NCBI GenBank assembly: GCA_016550425.1
Contig: JABXGS010000162.1
Span: 1-6,440, forward strand
DNA: 6,440 bases
Reading direction: 5' to 3'
From: an archaeon
GTDB lineage: Archaea > Asgardarchaeota > Hermodarchaeia > Hermodarchaeales > Hermodarchaeaceae
The notes under the pieces are model-generated. The model was given only the letters and a program-made list of their open reading frames with translations. It was not told the origin of the DNA and searched no databases. The position numbers and the translations under genes are program-made. Of this stretch, positions 1-6,440 are shown piece after piece (within the stretch, counting starts at the first letter, position 1; each line of letters opens with the position of its first letter).

Positions 1-302
1 AAGAAGCACCAGCAATTCTCCACCAATTAGGAGTTGGTGCTATCGTTGCTGCATCTTTTGCAAGAATTTTCTTTCGCAACGCGTATAACCTAGGTATTCC
101 TGCAATAGAATTTCCCAATCTAATAAAACACCCAGACCTAATTCGTGAAGGGGATATAATCGAAATATCACTGAGTGATGGGATTCTAACAAACAAAAGC
201 ACCAAAAAGAATTATAAATTTAAAGAAATCCCTTCATTTCTTCTTGAATACCTAAAGGCAGGGGGAGCAATCCCACTCCTCAAAATAAAACTACGATCAT
301 AA
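1..302 (+). CDS. leuD: LeuD/aconitase-family swivel-domain small subunit, C-terminal part (5' truncated by window edge)
   Basis: The reading frame enters at base 3 and runs 99 codons to a TAA at 300-302. It begins EAPAILHQLGVGAIVAASFA and continues with RIFFRNAYNLGIPAIEF, which matches the family pattern of an SSRE-x-A-P segment, then SFARIFxRNAxNxGLP. It later has EGDIIEI and a C-terminal GGAIPLL. These belong to the small subunit of 3-isopropylmalate dehydratase and its relatives (homoaconitase, related hydro-lyases). That subunit pairs with a separate Fe-S large subunit in the cytoplasm to isomerise 2- to 3-isopropylmalate in leucine synthesis. Free-standing small subunits of this type are about 160-170 residues, so roughly 60 residues lie outside the window. 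The substrate-selecting loop is in the missing part, so LeuD versus homoaconitase small subunit cannot be decided. The large-subunit gene is not in the window. The family is clear; the exact substrate is inferred. Confidence 0.82.
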   Translation, partial: EAPAILHQLGVGAIVAASFARIFFRNAYNLGIPAIEFPNLIKHPDLIREGDIIEISLSDGILTNKSTKKNYKFKEIPSFLLEYLKAGGAIPLLKIKLRS

Positions 303-354
303 TTTCCATCAAAAATCAAACACTCTTAAGCAGCACAAACCATAATTTTGCAAT

Positions 355-1068
355 ATGTTGTTCCTGGTTCCTTATGCACTAATTTTCTGGATTATTGCAA
401 TAGTATCAACCCTAATCAAATCAGTTCGAGAAAATGAAATATCATACCAGAAAGAACAGATCTCGAAATTACCAACAGTTGTTTTCATGGTAATCAAATT
501 CCTTCCTGCACTCACGGCAGCAATTAGTATTCTACTCTTTCGACCTACGGTCAGCTTGTTTTATCTACTTCTTGCAATCGCATTCATTTTCTGCCTCCTC
601 GGAGACATCGGAATGGAGATCAAACTACTCGTTGGCGGCATTCTCTTTCTCATCGCTCAATTGTTCTTTATCGGGAATTTCATCTGGCAAAGCATTTTGC
701 TTGGAGTTTCTTTTCTCCCATATGCAGGCTTCATAACCTCATTCATCGCTTGGATACTCGTTATTATCTTCAATACTCAATATATTGATTCTTCAGAAAA
801 CGGCTTTGGGAATATGAAAATCCCAATTACTATCTATTCGATTACTGTTTCACTCACTTTCTGTAGCGCGCTAATGCTCTGGCTTACTACTGGAGTTCTC
901 CTTGGTTTCGTCCCTGTTCTTGGTGCCTTTTTCTTCGTTATTTCAGACTTAAGCTTATTTATTAAAGAGTTCCACCATCACTTCAACAAAGCAGAACTCT
1001 TTATCTTTCCTACTTACTACCTTGCCCTATTCCTTCTCTCCCTCAGTATCATCGTCTTCATCTTCTAA
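355..1068 (+). CDS. YhhN/TMEM86-family integral membrane protein, probable lysoplasmalogenase
   Basis: A 237-residue, very hydrophobic protein with about eight predicted membrane helices (around residues 3-22, 41-62, 66-82, 88-110, 115-139, 155-177, 180-200 and 214-236). Two family signatures are visible: FCLLGDIGME (D84) and AFFFVISDLSLFIKEF (D198), followed by the YYLALFLLSL C-terminal helix. YhhN/TMEM86 proteins hydrolyse the vinyl-ether bond of lysoplasmalogens, and the two aspartates are the likely catalytic pair. Family members usually have a histidine in the helix after the first aspartate (F-x-x-A-H); here the matching stretch FLIAQLFF has Q102, a divergence worth noting. The frame is closed by a stop at 343-345, so the ATG at 355 is the first possible start. 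No Shine-Dalgarno precedes it. It follows the leuD-like gene by 52 bases and could be co-transcribed. The family call is firm; the substrate is inferred, because archaeal or unusual lipids may differ. Confidence 0.78.
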   Translation: MLFLVPYALIFWIIAIVSTLIKSVRENEISYQKEQISKLPTVVFMVIKFLPALTAAISILLFRPTVSLFYLLLAIAFIFCLLGDIGMEIKLLVGGILFLIAQLFFIGNFIWQSILLGVSFLPYAGFITSFIAWILVIIFNTQYIDSSENGFGNMKIPITIYSITVSLTFCSALMLWLTTGVLLGFVPVLGAFFFVISDLSLFIKEFHHHFNKAELFIFPTYYLALFLLSLSIIVFIF

Positions 1069-1086
1069 ATTCTCGACTAAGAAGAT
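1060..1086. repeat. Short inverted repeat across the yhhN-family stop codon
   Basis: ATCTTCT at 1060-1066 and AGAAGAT at 1080-1086 are a perfect 7-base inverted repeat with a 13-base loop, spanning the TAA of the yhhN-family gene at the convergent junction with uvrC. It could fold in transcripts from either side. The stem is AT-rich and no T-run follows it on either strand, so a terminator role is only a guess and the repeat may be chance. Confidence 0.25.
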
Positions 1087-1140
1087 AACTACGAAGCAAA
1101 TTACTAAGAATCGAAGTAGAACCATCCCATCAAGAGATAG

Positions 1141-2967
1141 TTATGAGAAATGCTCTACAATTTCTTGTGCGAGTTTTTTGGTTATACCTGGGACTGCAGC
1201 AATTTCGTCTAGTGAGGCTTTTTCGAGTGTTTCTCGGTTGCCGAAGTGTTGAAGCAGCAGTGTAGCTCGTTTCACCCCCACACCCGGAATATCAGTTAGT
1301 GTAAGTTTCATCCCTTTGATTCGCCGAATCTTTCGATGATACGAAATGGCAAATCGATGTGCCTCATCACGAACCCGCATCAGCAACCGCAAACCCTGAC
1401 TATCACCTGGAAGATTAACGGGCGTTTTCCGACCTGGCATATACACCACATCAGGATCAGGGCGATCTCCTTTAGCCAGACCAATCACCGGTATTTCTGA
1501 TGCACCAACTGTCTCAAGGGCTTTTATTGCCATATGCAATTGCCCTCGACCACCATCTATCACGATTAGATTAGGGAGTGGACTGTTTTCAGAAACAAGA
1601 CGGCGATATCGCCTTTCGACTACCTCACGAATCATAGCAAAATCATCTTGGCCTTCGACGTCGCGGATTTTAAAGCGTCTATACCCTTTCTTGAATGGGA
1701 CGCTATCTTTGAAAACAACACACACACCCACAGATTCAGTTCCTTGTAAGGTGGAAATATCGAAACCTTCGATATGAGCTGGTTCTTCAGAGAGTCTCAG
1801 CGCTTGTATAAGATCATTATAGGCTTGTTGTTTTCGACCTTCATCTCGGGCCATTCGTTCAATCAATTGGTGTAGATGAAACTGAGCGTTTTCATTTGCC
1901 ATTTGAATTAAGCTTAAAAGCGGGTCCTGATTCGGATGAACAATGGTCACAGGGTGTTTATCCTTGCGTCGTTGGGTTAACCAAGTTTCTAGAAACTGAG
2001 TATCTGTAATTGAGACAGAGATGATGATTTCTTCAGGAATTTCAGTTGCACGAAGATAATACTGTTTGAGGAACGCTTCCATAACTGTATCATCTGGAAG
2101 TTCTGATGGAGCACTAAGCGGGAATGGTTGTTGTCCAACCACTCGCCCTTCACGGACTACAAGTAATTGGACGAGCGCATCAGCACCAGCACGGGCTAAC
2201 CCCAAGACGTCCCGATGGCCTGGAAGTTGATTCCAGTAGGTGGCTCGTTGAGCTTGGCGACCTCGTTGCACTGCACGTAACCTGTCTCTATATTTGGCAG
2301 CTTTTTCAAATTCTTGGACTTTGGAGGTTTTGTTCATGAGACGTTGGAGGTGTGCTTCGAGTTCATCATGTTGCCCGATGAGCATGAGAGTGTATTCTTG
2401 CACAAGTTCGGCATATTCGTCTTTGCTTATCAGGTTCATACAGGGTGCGGGACAGTACCCGATATCGTATTTGAGGCAGGCACGTTTTCGTTTTCCGGGA
2501 ACTATTACGGGTTTGCATGTGGCAATAGGAACGATGCGGTTAATGGATTTCAGCAGTCCATCTAAGGCTTTGACATTAGAGTAGGGACCGATATAGCGAC
2601 TCCCATCATTGATAAGGGTGCGAGTTTTTTCTACTCGTGGGAAATCCTCTTGAAGGGTAATCCGGACGTAGGGGAAGCTTTTATCATCTTTCAGTCGGAT
2701 ATTATAACGTGGTTTATAGCGCTTGATCATGTTGTCTTCGAGGACCAGGGCTTCGGCTTCATTTGCTGTTATCATATATTCTAGCTCTGTTACCTCTTGC
2801 CCGATTGGTGAGAAGACATTGCCACTTCCAATCCCTCGAAAATGGGCAGGAACTCGTTTCTTAAGTGAGCGAGCTTTTCCTACGTAGATCACCGTGTCAT
2901 TAGCATCATAGAGGATATAGACACCAGGTGCGTCGGGTAAATCCTTCAGTTCCTGCTCAAGATTCAT
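1141..2967 (-). CDS. uvrC: UvrABC excinuclease subunit C
   Basis: UvrC is the nuclease that cuts on both sides of a lesion held by UvrB. Residues are counted from the ATG at 2967 (608 residues, the family's usual size). An N-terminal GIY-YIG nuclease domain has PGVY at 14-17, YVG at 28-30, R38 and the glutamate-rich segment around 70-77. Four cysteines, C151, C164, C172 and C176 (spacing X12, X7, X3), match the Fe-S cluster ligands described for E. coli UvrC. A UVR coiled-coil motif at about 208-236 should bind the UvrB C-terminus. The RNase H-like second nuclease has D403 (FDIS), D471 (VIDGG) and H537 (RDEAHRFA), the expected D-D-H triad. Two helix-hairpin-helix motifs close the protein (about 557-578 and 585-608). 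A GTG at 2979 would add four residues, but the ATG at 2967 has GAGTGAT seven bases upstream and gives the usual short N-terminus. All catalytic positions are intact. It lies 51 bases after uvrA and is probably co-transcribed. Confidence 0.97.
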   Translation of the reverse strand: MNLEQELKDLPDAPGVYILYDANDTVIYVGKARSLKKRVPAHFRGIGSGNVFSPIGQEVTELEYMITANEAEALVLEDNMIKRYKPRYNIRLKDDKSFPYVRITLQEDFPRVEKTRTLINDGSRYIGPYSNVKALDGLLKSINRIVPIATCKPVIVPGKRKRACLKYDIGYCPAPCMNLISKDEYAELVQEYTLMLIGQHDELEAHLQRLMNKTSKVQEFEKAAKYRDRLRAVQRGRQAQRATYWNQLPGHRDVLGLARAGADALVQLLVVREGRVVGQQPFPLSAPSELPDDTVMEAFLKQYYLRATEIPEEIIISVSITDTQFLETWLTQRRKDKHPVTIVHPNQDPLLSLIQMANENAQFHLHQLIERMARDEGRKQQAYNDLIQALRLSEEPAHIEGFDISTLQGTESVGVCVVFKDSVPFKKGYRRFKIRDVEGQDDFAMIREVVERRYRRLVSENSPLPNLIVIDGGRGQLHMAIKALETVGASEIPVIGLAKGDRPDPDVVYMPGRKTPVNLPGDSQGLRLLMRVRDEAHRFAISYHRKIRRIKGMKLTLTDIPGVGVKRATLLLQHFGNRETLEKASLDEIAAVPGITKKLAQEIVEHFS

Positions 2968-2974
2968 TGTCAAA

Positions 2975-2981
2975 ATCACTC
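2975..2981 (-). promoter_or_regulatory. Ribosome binding site deciding the uvrC start
   Basis: On the minus strand GAGTGAT ends seven bases before the ATG at 2967. GTGAT can pair with the AUCAC of the 16S rRNA 3' tail. The GTG that would give a longer protein (2979) lies inside this motif, which argues that the ATG is the real start. Confidence 0.5.
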
Positions 2982-3018
2982 TACTAGAATACGGTCCATG
3001 TTGAAGAACCGTTCGCTC

Positions 3019-5949
3019 TTACCGAGAAAGAATCTCTACTCGACCCTTTGAGTCCTGAGAATCTCGATCAGGTTTTTGACTTAACACATCACGAAGCACC
3101 GCCCCGGTATAGGATTTCCGGTTCTGGGCCACCTTTTCAGGTGTTCCATGAGCCACGATATAGCCACCTTTTTCACCACCCTCGGGACCTAAGTCAATGA
3201 TATAATCAGCACCTTTGATGACGTCTGGTTGATGCTCAATTACTATCACAGTGTTTCCAGCATCGACAAGGTGGTTCAGAACATCAAGGAGTTTCTGTAC
3301 ATCGGCTAGATGTAGACCAGTGGTGGGTTCATCAAGTATGTACAGTGTTTGAGAAGTGCTACGTTTTCCGAGCTCGCGACTCAGTTTGATGCGTTGAGCC
3401 TCGCCACCACTCAGGGTCGGTGAGGGTTGTCCTAACTCCATGTATCCTAATCCGACCCGCTGCAATGTTTCAAGAATGCGACTAATTCGGGGGATGTTTT
3501 CATAAAATTTTGCAGCTTCGTCAACTGTCATGCGCAGGATTTCGTAGATGGTTTTGCCCTTATATCGAACTTGTAGTGTTTCTTTGTTGAAACGTTTTCC
3601 GTGACATTCATCACATACAACGTAGACATCAGGAAGGAACTGCATTTCAATTCGCAGAACCCCAGCACCTCTGCAGGTTTCACAGCGTCCACCTTTGACA
3701 TTGAAGCTGAACCGACCGGGCTGGTACCCGCGTTTTCGGGCTTCTTCCGTTTTCGAGAATAATTCGCGGATTGGACCGAATAATTGAGTGTAAGTGGCAG
3801 GGTTGGAACGGGGAGTTCGGCCAATAGGCGATTGATCTACAAGGATGACTTTGTCAATATTTTCGATTCCTTCAATTGAGTCGAAGGGACCAGGTTTCTG
3901 AAGAGAGCCGGCAAGTAATGCATCGGATTGTCGGTGACGCCGGCGACGGAATTGCCAAATGAGTCCTGGATAGAGTGTGTCAGTGATGAGTGTACTTTTT
4001 CCAGATCCTGAGACGCCAGTGATGCAGATGAAGGTGCCAAGTGGGAAAGTTACATCGATATGTTTCAGGTTGTGATGATGAGCTGCCTTGATCTGGATTC
4101 TTGCTCCATTACCGATGCGGCGGGTGGGGGGAACGGAGATGACTTTATCACCACGAAGGTATTGTCCAGTGATTGATTTCGGATTTGCCTCGATATCAGT
4201 AACGGTACCCTCCGCAATGACCTGCCCTCCATGGATTCCTGCGCTGGGCCCGAGGTCGATTATCCAGTCTGAAGCCCGAATGAAGCCTTCATCATGTTCA
4301 ACGACTAAAACGGTATTCCCAAGGTCGCGTAGTTGGAGGAGCATTGAGAGCAGCCGCTTATTATCACGCATATGAAGCCCGACGCTAGGCTCATCAAGAA
4401 TGTACGTCACCCCGACAAGGCGGGAACCAATTTGGGTTGCGAGTCGAACACGTTGAGCTTCACCACCTGCCAGGGTCGCAGATTGACGATTTAAGGTAAG
4501 ATAGTCAAGCCCAACCGAAGAAAGAAATTGTAGCCGTTCCTTGATTTCCCGGAGGGTCTGTCGGGCTATCAAGGCTTCTTTCTCGGTAAGCTTCAGGGTT
4601 TTAAAGAAAGTGAGGGTATCACCAATCGAGAGGTCAGTTATATGATCAATGCTTCTGTCTTGGATTGTGACCGCTAAAGCTTCAGGGCGAAGCCTCCGAC
4701 CCTTACATACAGGACAAGGAAGTTGCGCCATAAATCGAGTTATCGATTCCCGAACAACTTCAGAACTGGTATACTTGTATCTGTGCTTCAGTCCAGGAAT
4801 AACTCCCATAGTGGGTTTTTCGCTAATCCACTCCCATTTGCGTCCAGACTGTGTGACGCCTTTATGTTCAAAACGGATTTCCTCATCTCCCGACCCGTAG
4901 AGCAGCACCTGTTGAATTTCCGGGTCTAGCTGATTCCATGGAGTATCCAGGCTGAACCTATAATGGTTTGCAATGCTGGTAAGGCTCCGTAACCGCCAAC
5001 CATTAAGTGGGACGTGATAGGGAGCTATAGCTCCTTCTCTAACTGATTTCGTATCATCTGGGATGACCAGGTCGGGGTCAACTTCAAGTGTATATCCTAG
5101 CCCTTTGCATTCGGGACATGCTCCATAGGGTGAATTGAAACTGAAGAGGCGTGGAGCTAAATCGGGGAAACTGATTCCGCATACAGGACAGCCGGCGGAT
5201 TCACTGAAGAGATATTCTTGATCCCCTTGCACATCGACAATGATAAGACCTTCACCGAATTCAAGGGCTGTTTCAACCGATTGCGTCAACCGTGGTTCAA
5301 CCGATGGTTTGAGCACTAATCGGTCAACAATGATTTCGATGTTATGGATAACGTAGCGATCGAGTTCAATCTCTTCTTTTTCCAATCGATAGTCTTTACC
5401 ATCAACGCGAACCCGAATAAAGCCCTCGCTTTGCAGTTTCTTGAAGAGTGCCTTATACGTACCTTTTCGTCCGCGGACAACGGGTGAGAGAATACGGACT
5501 CGTATCCCTTCGTCAAAATCCATAATTTGACGAACAATCTGTTGGGCAGATTGCGGTGAGATGCGACGACCACATTGATGACAATGTGGGATTCCAATGC
5601 GAGCCCAAAGTAATCGCATGTAATCGTAAACTTCAGTGGTCGTGCCTACTGTTGACCGTGGATTCCCTCCAGCGGATCGTTGATCAATTGAGATTGCAGG
5701 GCTTAGCCCTTCGATGGAGTCAACGTCTGGTTTATCCATTCGACCAAGAAACTGTCGGGCATATGCAGACAGGGATTCGACATATCGGCGTTGACCTTCT
5801 GCAAAGAGGGTATCAAATGCCAGTGATGATTTACCCGATCCTGAGAGCCCAGTGATGACTACGTATTTGTCCCGAGGAATCTGTACAGTGATGTTTTTCA
5901 GGTTGTGTACGCGGGCACCTTTGACGGTTATGTACTTGTCGTCGCTCAC
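3019..5949 (-). CDS. uvrA: UvrABC excinuclease subunit A (damage-sensing ABC ATPase)
   Basis: UvrA is a dimeric ABC-type ATPase that finds DNA damage and loads UvrB. Residues are counted from the GTG at 5949 (976 residues, close to the family's usual 940-970). The first ATPase half has Walker [10 protein letters not shown] (34-42), signature LAGGEAQ (493-499), Walker [11 protein letters not shown] (517-526) and H552. The second half has Walker [10 protein letters not shown] (645-653), signature LSGGEAQ (846-852) and Walker [11 protein letters not shown] (871-880). Zinc-type CxxC pairs are C123/C126, C254/C257 with C278/C281, C412/C415, and C756/C759 with C779/C782. The last four form the zinc finger needed for DNA binding in bacterial UvrA. 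An ATG at 5997 would add 16 residues and lacks a Shine-Dalgarno. The GTG has AGGTGA seven bases upstream and begins [19 protein letters not shown], the usual UvrA N-terminus. The protein is of bacterial type and appears intact. The gene sits between uvrB and uvrC on the same strand. Confidence 0.97.
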   Translation of the reverse strand: MSDDKYITVKGARVHNLKNITVQIPRDKYVVITGLSGSGKSSLAFDTLFAEGQRRYVESLSAYARQFLGRMDKPDVDSIEGLSPAISIDQRSAGGNPRSTVGTTTEVYDYMRLLWARIGIPHCHQCGRRISPQSAQQIVRQIMDFDEGIRVRILSPVVRGRKGTYKALFKKLQSEGFIRVRVDGKDYRLEKEEIELDRYVIHNIEIIVDRLVLKPSVEPRLTQSVETALEFGEGLIIVDVQGDQEYLFSESAGCPVCGISFPDLAPRLFSFNSPYGACPECKGLGYTLEVDPDLVIPDDTKSVREGAIAPYHVPLNGWRLRSLTSIANHYRFSLDTPWNQLDPEIQQVLLYGSGDEEIRFEHKGVTQSGRKWEWISEKPTMGVIPGLKHRYKYTSSEVVRESITRFMAQLPCPVCKGRRLRPEALAVTIQDRSIDHITDLSIGDTLTFFKTLKLTEKEALIARQTLREIKERLQFLSSVGLDYLTLNRQSATLAGGEAQRVRLATQIGSRLVGVTYILDEPSVGLHMRDNKRLLSMLLQLRDLGNTVLVVEHDEGFIRASDWIIDLGPSAGIHGGQVIAEGTVTDIEANPKSITGQYLRGDKVISVPPTRRIGNGARIQIKAAHHHNLKHIDVTFPLGTFICITGVSGSGKSTLITDTLYPGLIWQFRRRRHRQSDALLAGSLQKPGPFDSIEGIENIDKVILVDQSPIGRTPRSNPATYTQLFGPIRELFSKTEEARKRGYQPGRFSFNVKGGRCETCRGAGVLRIEMQFLPDVYVVCDECHGKRFNKETLQVRYKGKTIYEILRMTVDEAAKFYENIPRISRILETLQRVGLGYMELGQPSPTLSGGEAQRIKLSRELGKRSTSQTLYILDEPTTGLHLADVQKLLDVLNHLVDAGNTVIVIEHQPDVIKGADYIIDLGPEGGEKGGYIVAHGTPEKVAQNRKSYTGAVLRDVLSQKPDRDSQDSKGRVEILSR

Positions 5950-5956
5950 CCATCTG

Positions 5957-5962
5957 TCACCT
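5957..5962 (-). promoter_or_regulatory. Shine-Dalgarno sequence supporting a GTG start for uvrA
   Basis: AGGTGA on the minus strand is separated by seven bases from the GTG at 5949-5947. It is a perfect six-base match to the complement of the 16S rRNA tail. The upstream ATG at 5997 has only AACTCTT directly before it and no purine-rich motif in range. Confidence 0.6.
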
Positions 5963-6012
5963 ATCTTGTCAGCGGCATCGATGACACCAGCTGACATAAG
6001 AGTTACGGTTCT

Positions 6013-6034
6013 ACACCCAGCCCAGCCCTGGTGT
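6013..6034 (-). other. GC-rich hairpin in the uvrA leader
   Basis: On the minus strand ACACCAG and CTGGGTGT can pair as a seven-base-pair stem with one bulged G, around a seven-base loop (GGCTGGG). The segment also contains a tandem GGGCT repeat. It lies 15 bases upstream of the alternative ATG and about 50 bases upstream of the preferred Shine-Dalgarno. No T-run follows, so it is not a classic terminator; a leader structure is possible. Confidence 0.3.
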
Positions 6035-6092
6035 GTGTCCGATTCAGCAGCTTAGCAGATGTGTTTTATCTGTTTTTTGAAACCGAATGGTT

Positions 6093-6108
6093 TGTTTAAA
6101 CATATAAG
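6093..6108 (-). promoter_or_regulatory. Candidate uvrA promoter: TATA-like element touching a 10-base palindrome
   Basis: CTTATATG on the minus strand (6108-6101) resembles an archaeal TATA box. It overlaps by two bases the perfect palindrome TGTTTAAACA (6093-6102). If it is a TATA box, transcription would start near 6078, giving a leader of about 130 bases before the preferred uvrA GTG. The bases upstream of the box are pyrimidine-rich and do not look like a typical BRE, which weakens the call. The palindrome is a possible operator. A convincing bacterial -35/-10 pair was not found. Promoter identity is inference from position and sequence. Confidence 0.4.
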
Positions 6109-6140
6109 CTGAAGGGGGACCAAGTTGAAAGTAATCAGGG

Positions 6141-6440
6141 CTAGGTTTTCTTTGGCTGTAATCCGAGATACGCTTCAATCTCGTTGACTAGGTCACGGAG
6201 CTCCGCTGCTCGTTCAAACTCCAGTTCTTCGGCCGCCTGTAACATTTCTTCTCGTAATTCCACAATCAACAAAGCTAAATCACTTTCATTTGCAGTCTTC
6301 CAGTTCTTGGGCACCCCAACTTCAGTACGCGAAGAAGCGGTGACACGTTCAACCCCTTCAGCAATATCCGTGATCGATTTCACAATTGTGGTGGGCGTGA
6401 TCCCATATTTCTCATTGTGTTTGATTTGAAGGGCACGACG
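6141..6440 (-). CDS. uvrB: UvrABC excinuclease subunit B, C-terminal end (5' part beyond window edge)
   Basis: The frame is open from the window edge to a TAG at 6143-6141 and gives the last 99 residues of UvrB. It starts RRALQIKHNEKYGITPTTIV, which fits the conserved UvrB segment RRxxQxxYNxxHGITPxTIxK after helicase motif VI; a histidine stands where most members have tyrosine. A variable linker follows, then a UVR motif at about 57-91 of the fragment (ELREEMLQAAEELEFERAAE). That motif pairs with the UVR region of UvrC and recruits it to the UvrB-DNA complex. UvrB itself is the helicase-like protein that receives DNA from UvrA and verifies damage. A full protein is about 650-700 residues, so most of it lies to the right. 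The ATG-like reading that could begin at 6383 is an internal GTG (valine), not a separate gene. It is followed by uvrA on the same strand after 191 bases. Confidence 0.95.
   Translation of the reverse strand, partial: RRALQIKHNEKYGITPTTIVKSITDIAEGVERVTASSRTEVGVPKNWKTANESDLALLIVELREEMLQAAEELEFERAAELRDLVNEIEAYLGLQPKKT

Noticed and set aside
303..354. Possible promoter for the yhhN-family gene
   Set aside because: The 52-base gap has no convincing TATA box at the right distance, no -35/-10 pair and no Shine-Dalgarno; CTCTTAAG near 322-329 is too weak to call.
1060..1140. Possible bidirectional terminator between the convergent genes
   Set aside because: The 7-base inverted repeat is AT-rich and neither strand has a T-run after it or elsewhere in the gap, so a terminator cannot be supported; only the repeat itself is listed.
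1022..1252. Plus-strand open frame rich in serine, overlapping the ends of the yhhN-family gene and uvrC
   Set aside because: Low-complexity translation, no family resemblance, no ribosome site, and it overlaps two well-supported genes.
2124..2584. Several plus-strand open frames opposite uvrC
   Set aside because: They are antisense to strongly conserved UvrC sequence and their translations show no recognisable domain.
3528..5855. Minus- and plus-strand open frames of 67-99 codons within uvrA
   Set aside because: All lie in other frames of uvrA, whose conserved motifs run uninterrupted through the same bases.
6015..6040. GGGCT and GTGTGT short repeats considered as a microsatellite or CRISPR-like repeat
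   Set aside because: Only two or three units, no spacers and no regular period; better explained as part of the leader hairpin.
6141..6383. Apparent separate 80-residue UVR-motif protein starting at 6383
   Set aside because: The frame is open upstream to the window edge and encodes the conserved UvrB segment, so this is the tail of uvrB rather than a small independent gene.

Overview
This window is dominated by a nucleotide excision repair cluster. Genes for UvrB (3' end only), UvrA and UvrC lie in that order on the minus strand, from the right edge down to about 1141. On the plus strand, from the left edge, lie the 3' end of a small-subunit gene of the LeuD/aconitase-swivel family and a complete YhhN (lysoplasmalogenase-like) membrane protein gene. 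The two groups converge on a 72-base gap at 1069-1140.

Layout: leuD-like fragment (to 302), a 52-base gap, yhhN-family gene (355-1068), the convergent gap, uvrC (1141-2967), a 51-base gap, uvrA (3019-5949 with my preferred start), a 191-base gap, and the uvrB 3' end (6141-6440). The 191-base gap upstream of uvrA holds a TATA-like element, a 10-base perfect palindrome touching it, a small GC-rich hairpin and a Shine-Dalgarno sequence. No RNA gene, mobile element, CRISPR array or phage gene was seen.

How the genes work together: UvrA loads UvrB at bulky or helix-distorting DNA lesions, UvrB verifies the damage, and UvrC cuts on both sides of it. All domains and catalytic motifs needed by UvrA and UvrC can be read in the translations, so the system looks functional. 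The two left-hand genes belong to metabolism (branched-chain amino-acid type hydro-lyase; ether-lipid turnover) and have no evident tie to repair.

Organism: not settled. The small free-standing swivel subunit, the TATA-like element and the lack of a Shine-Dalgarno before the yhhN-family gene would fit a mesophilic archaeon (possibly an Asgard lineage) carrying bacterial-type uvrABC. A bacterium such as a Chloroflexi member is not excluded, because uvrABC, short LeuD proteins and YhhN all occur in bacteria. I see no previously undescribed system here. The most useful observations are start-site corrections for uvrA and uvrC, the structured uvrA leader, and a base-composition step between the two gene groups.
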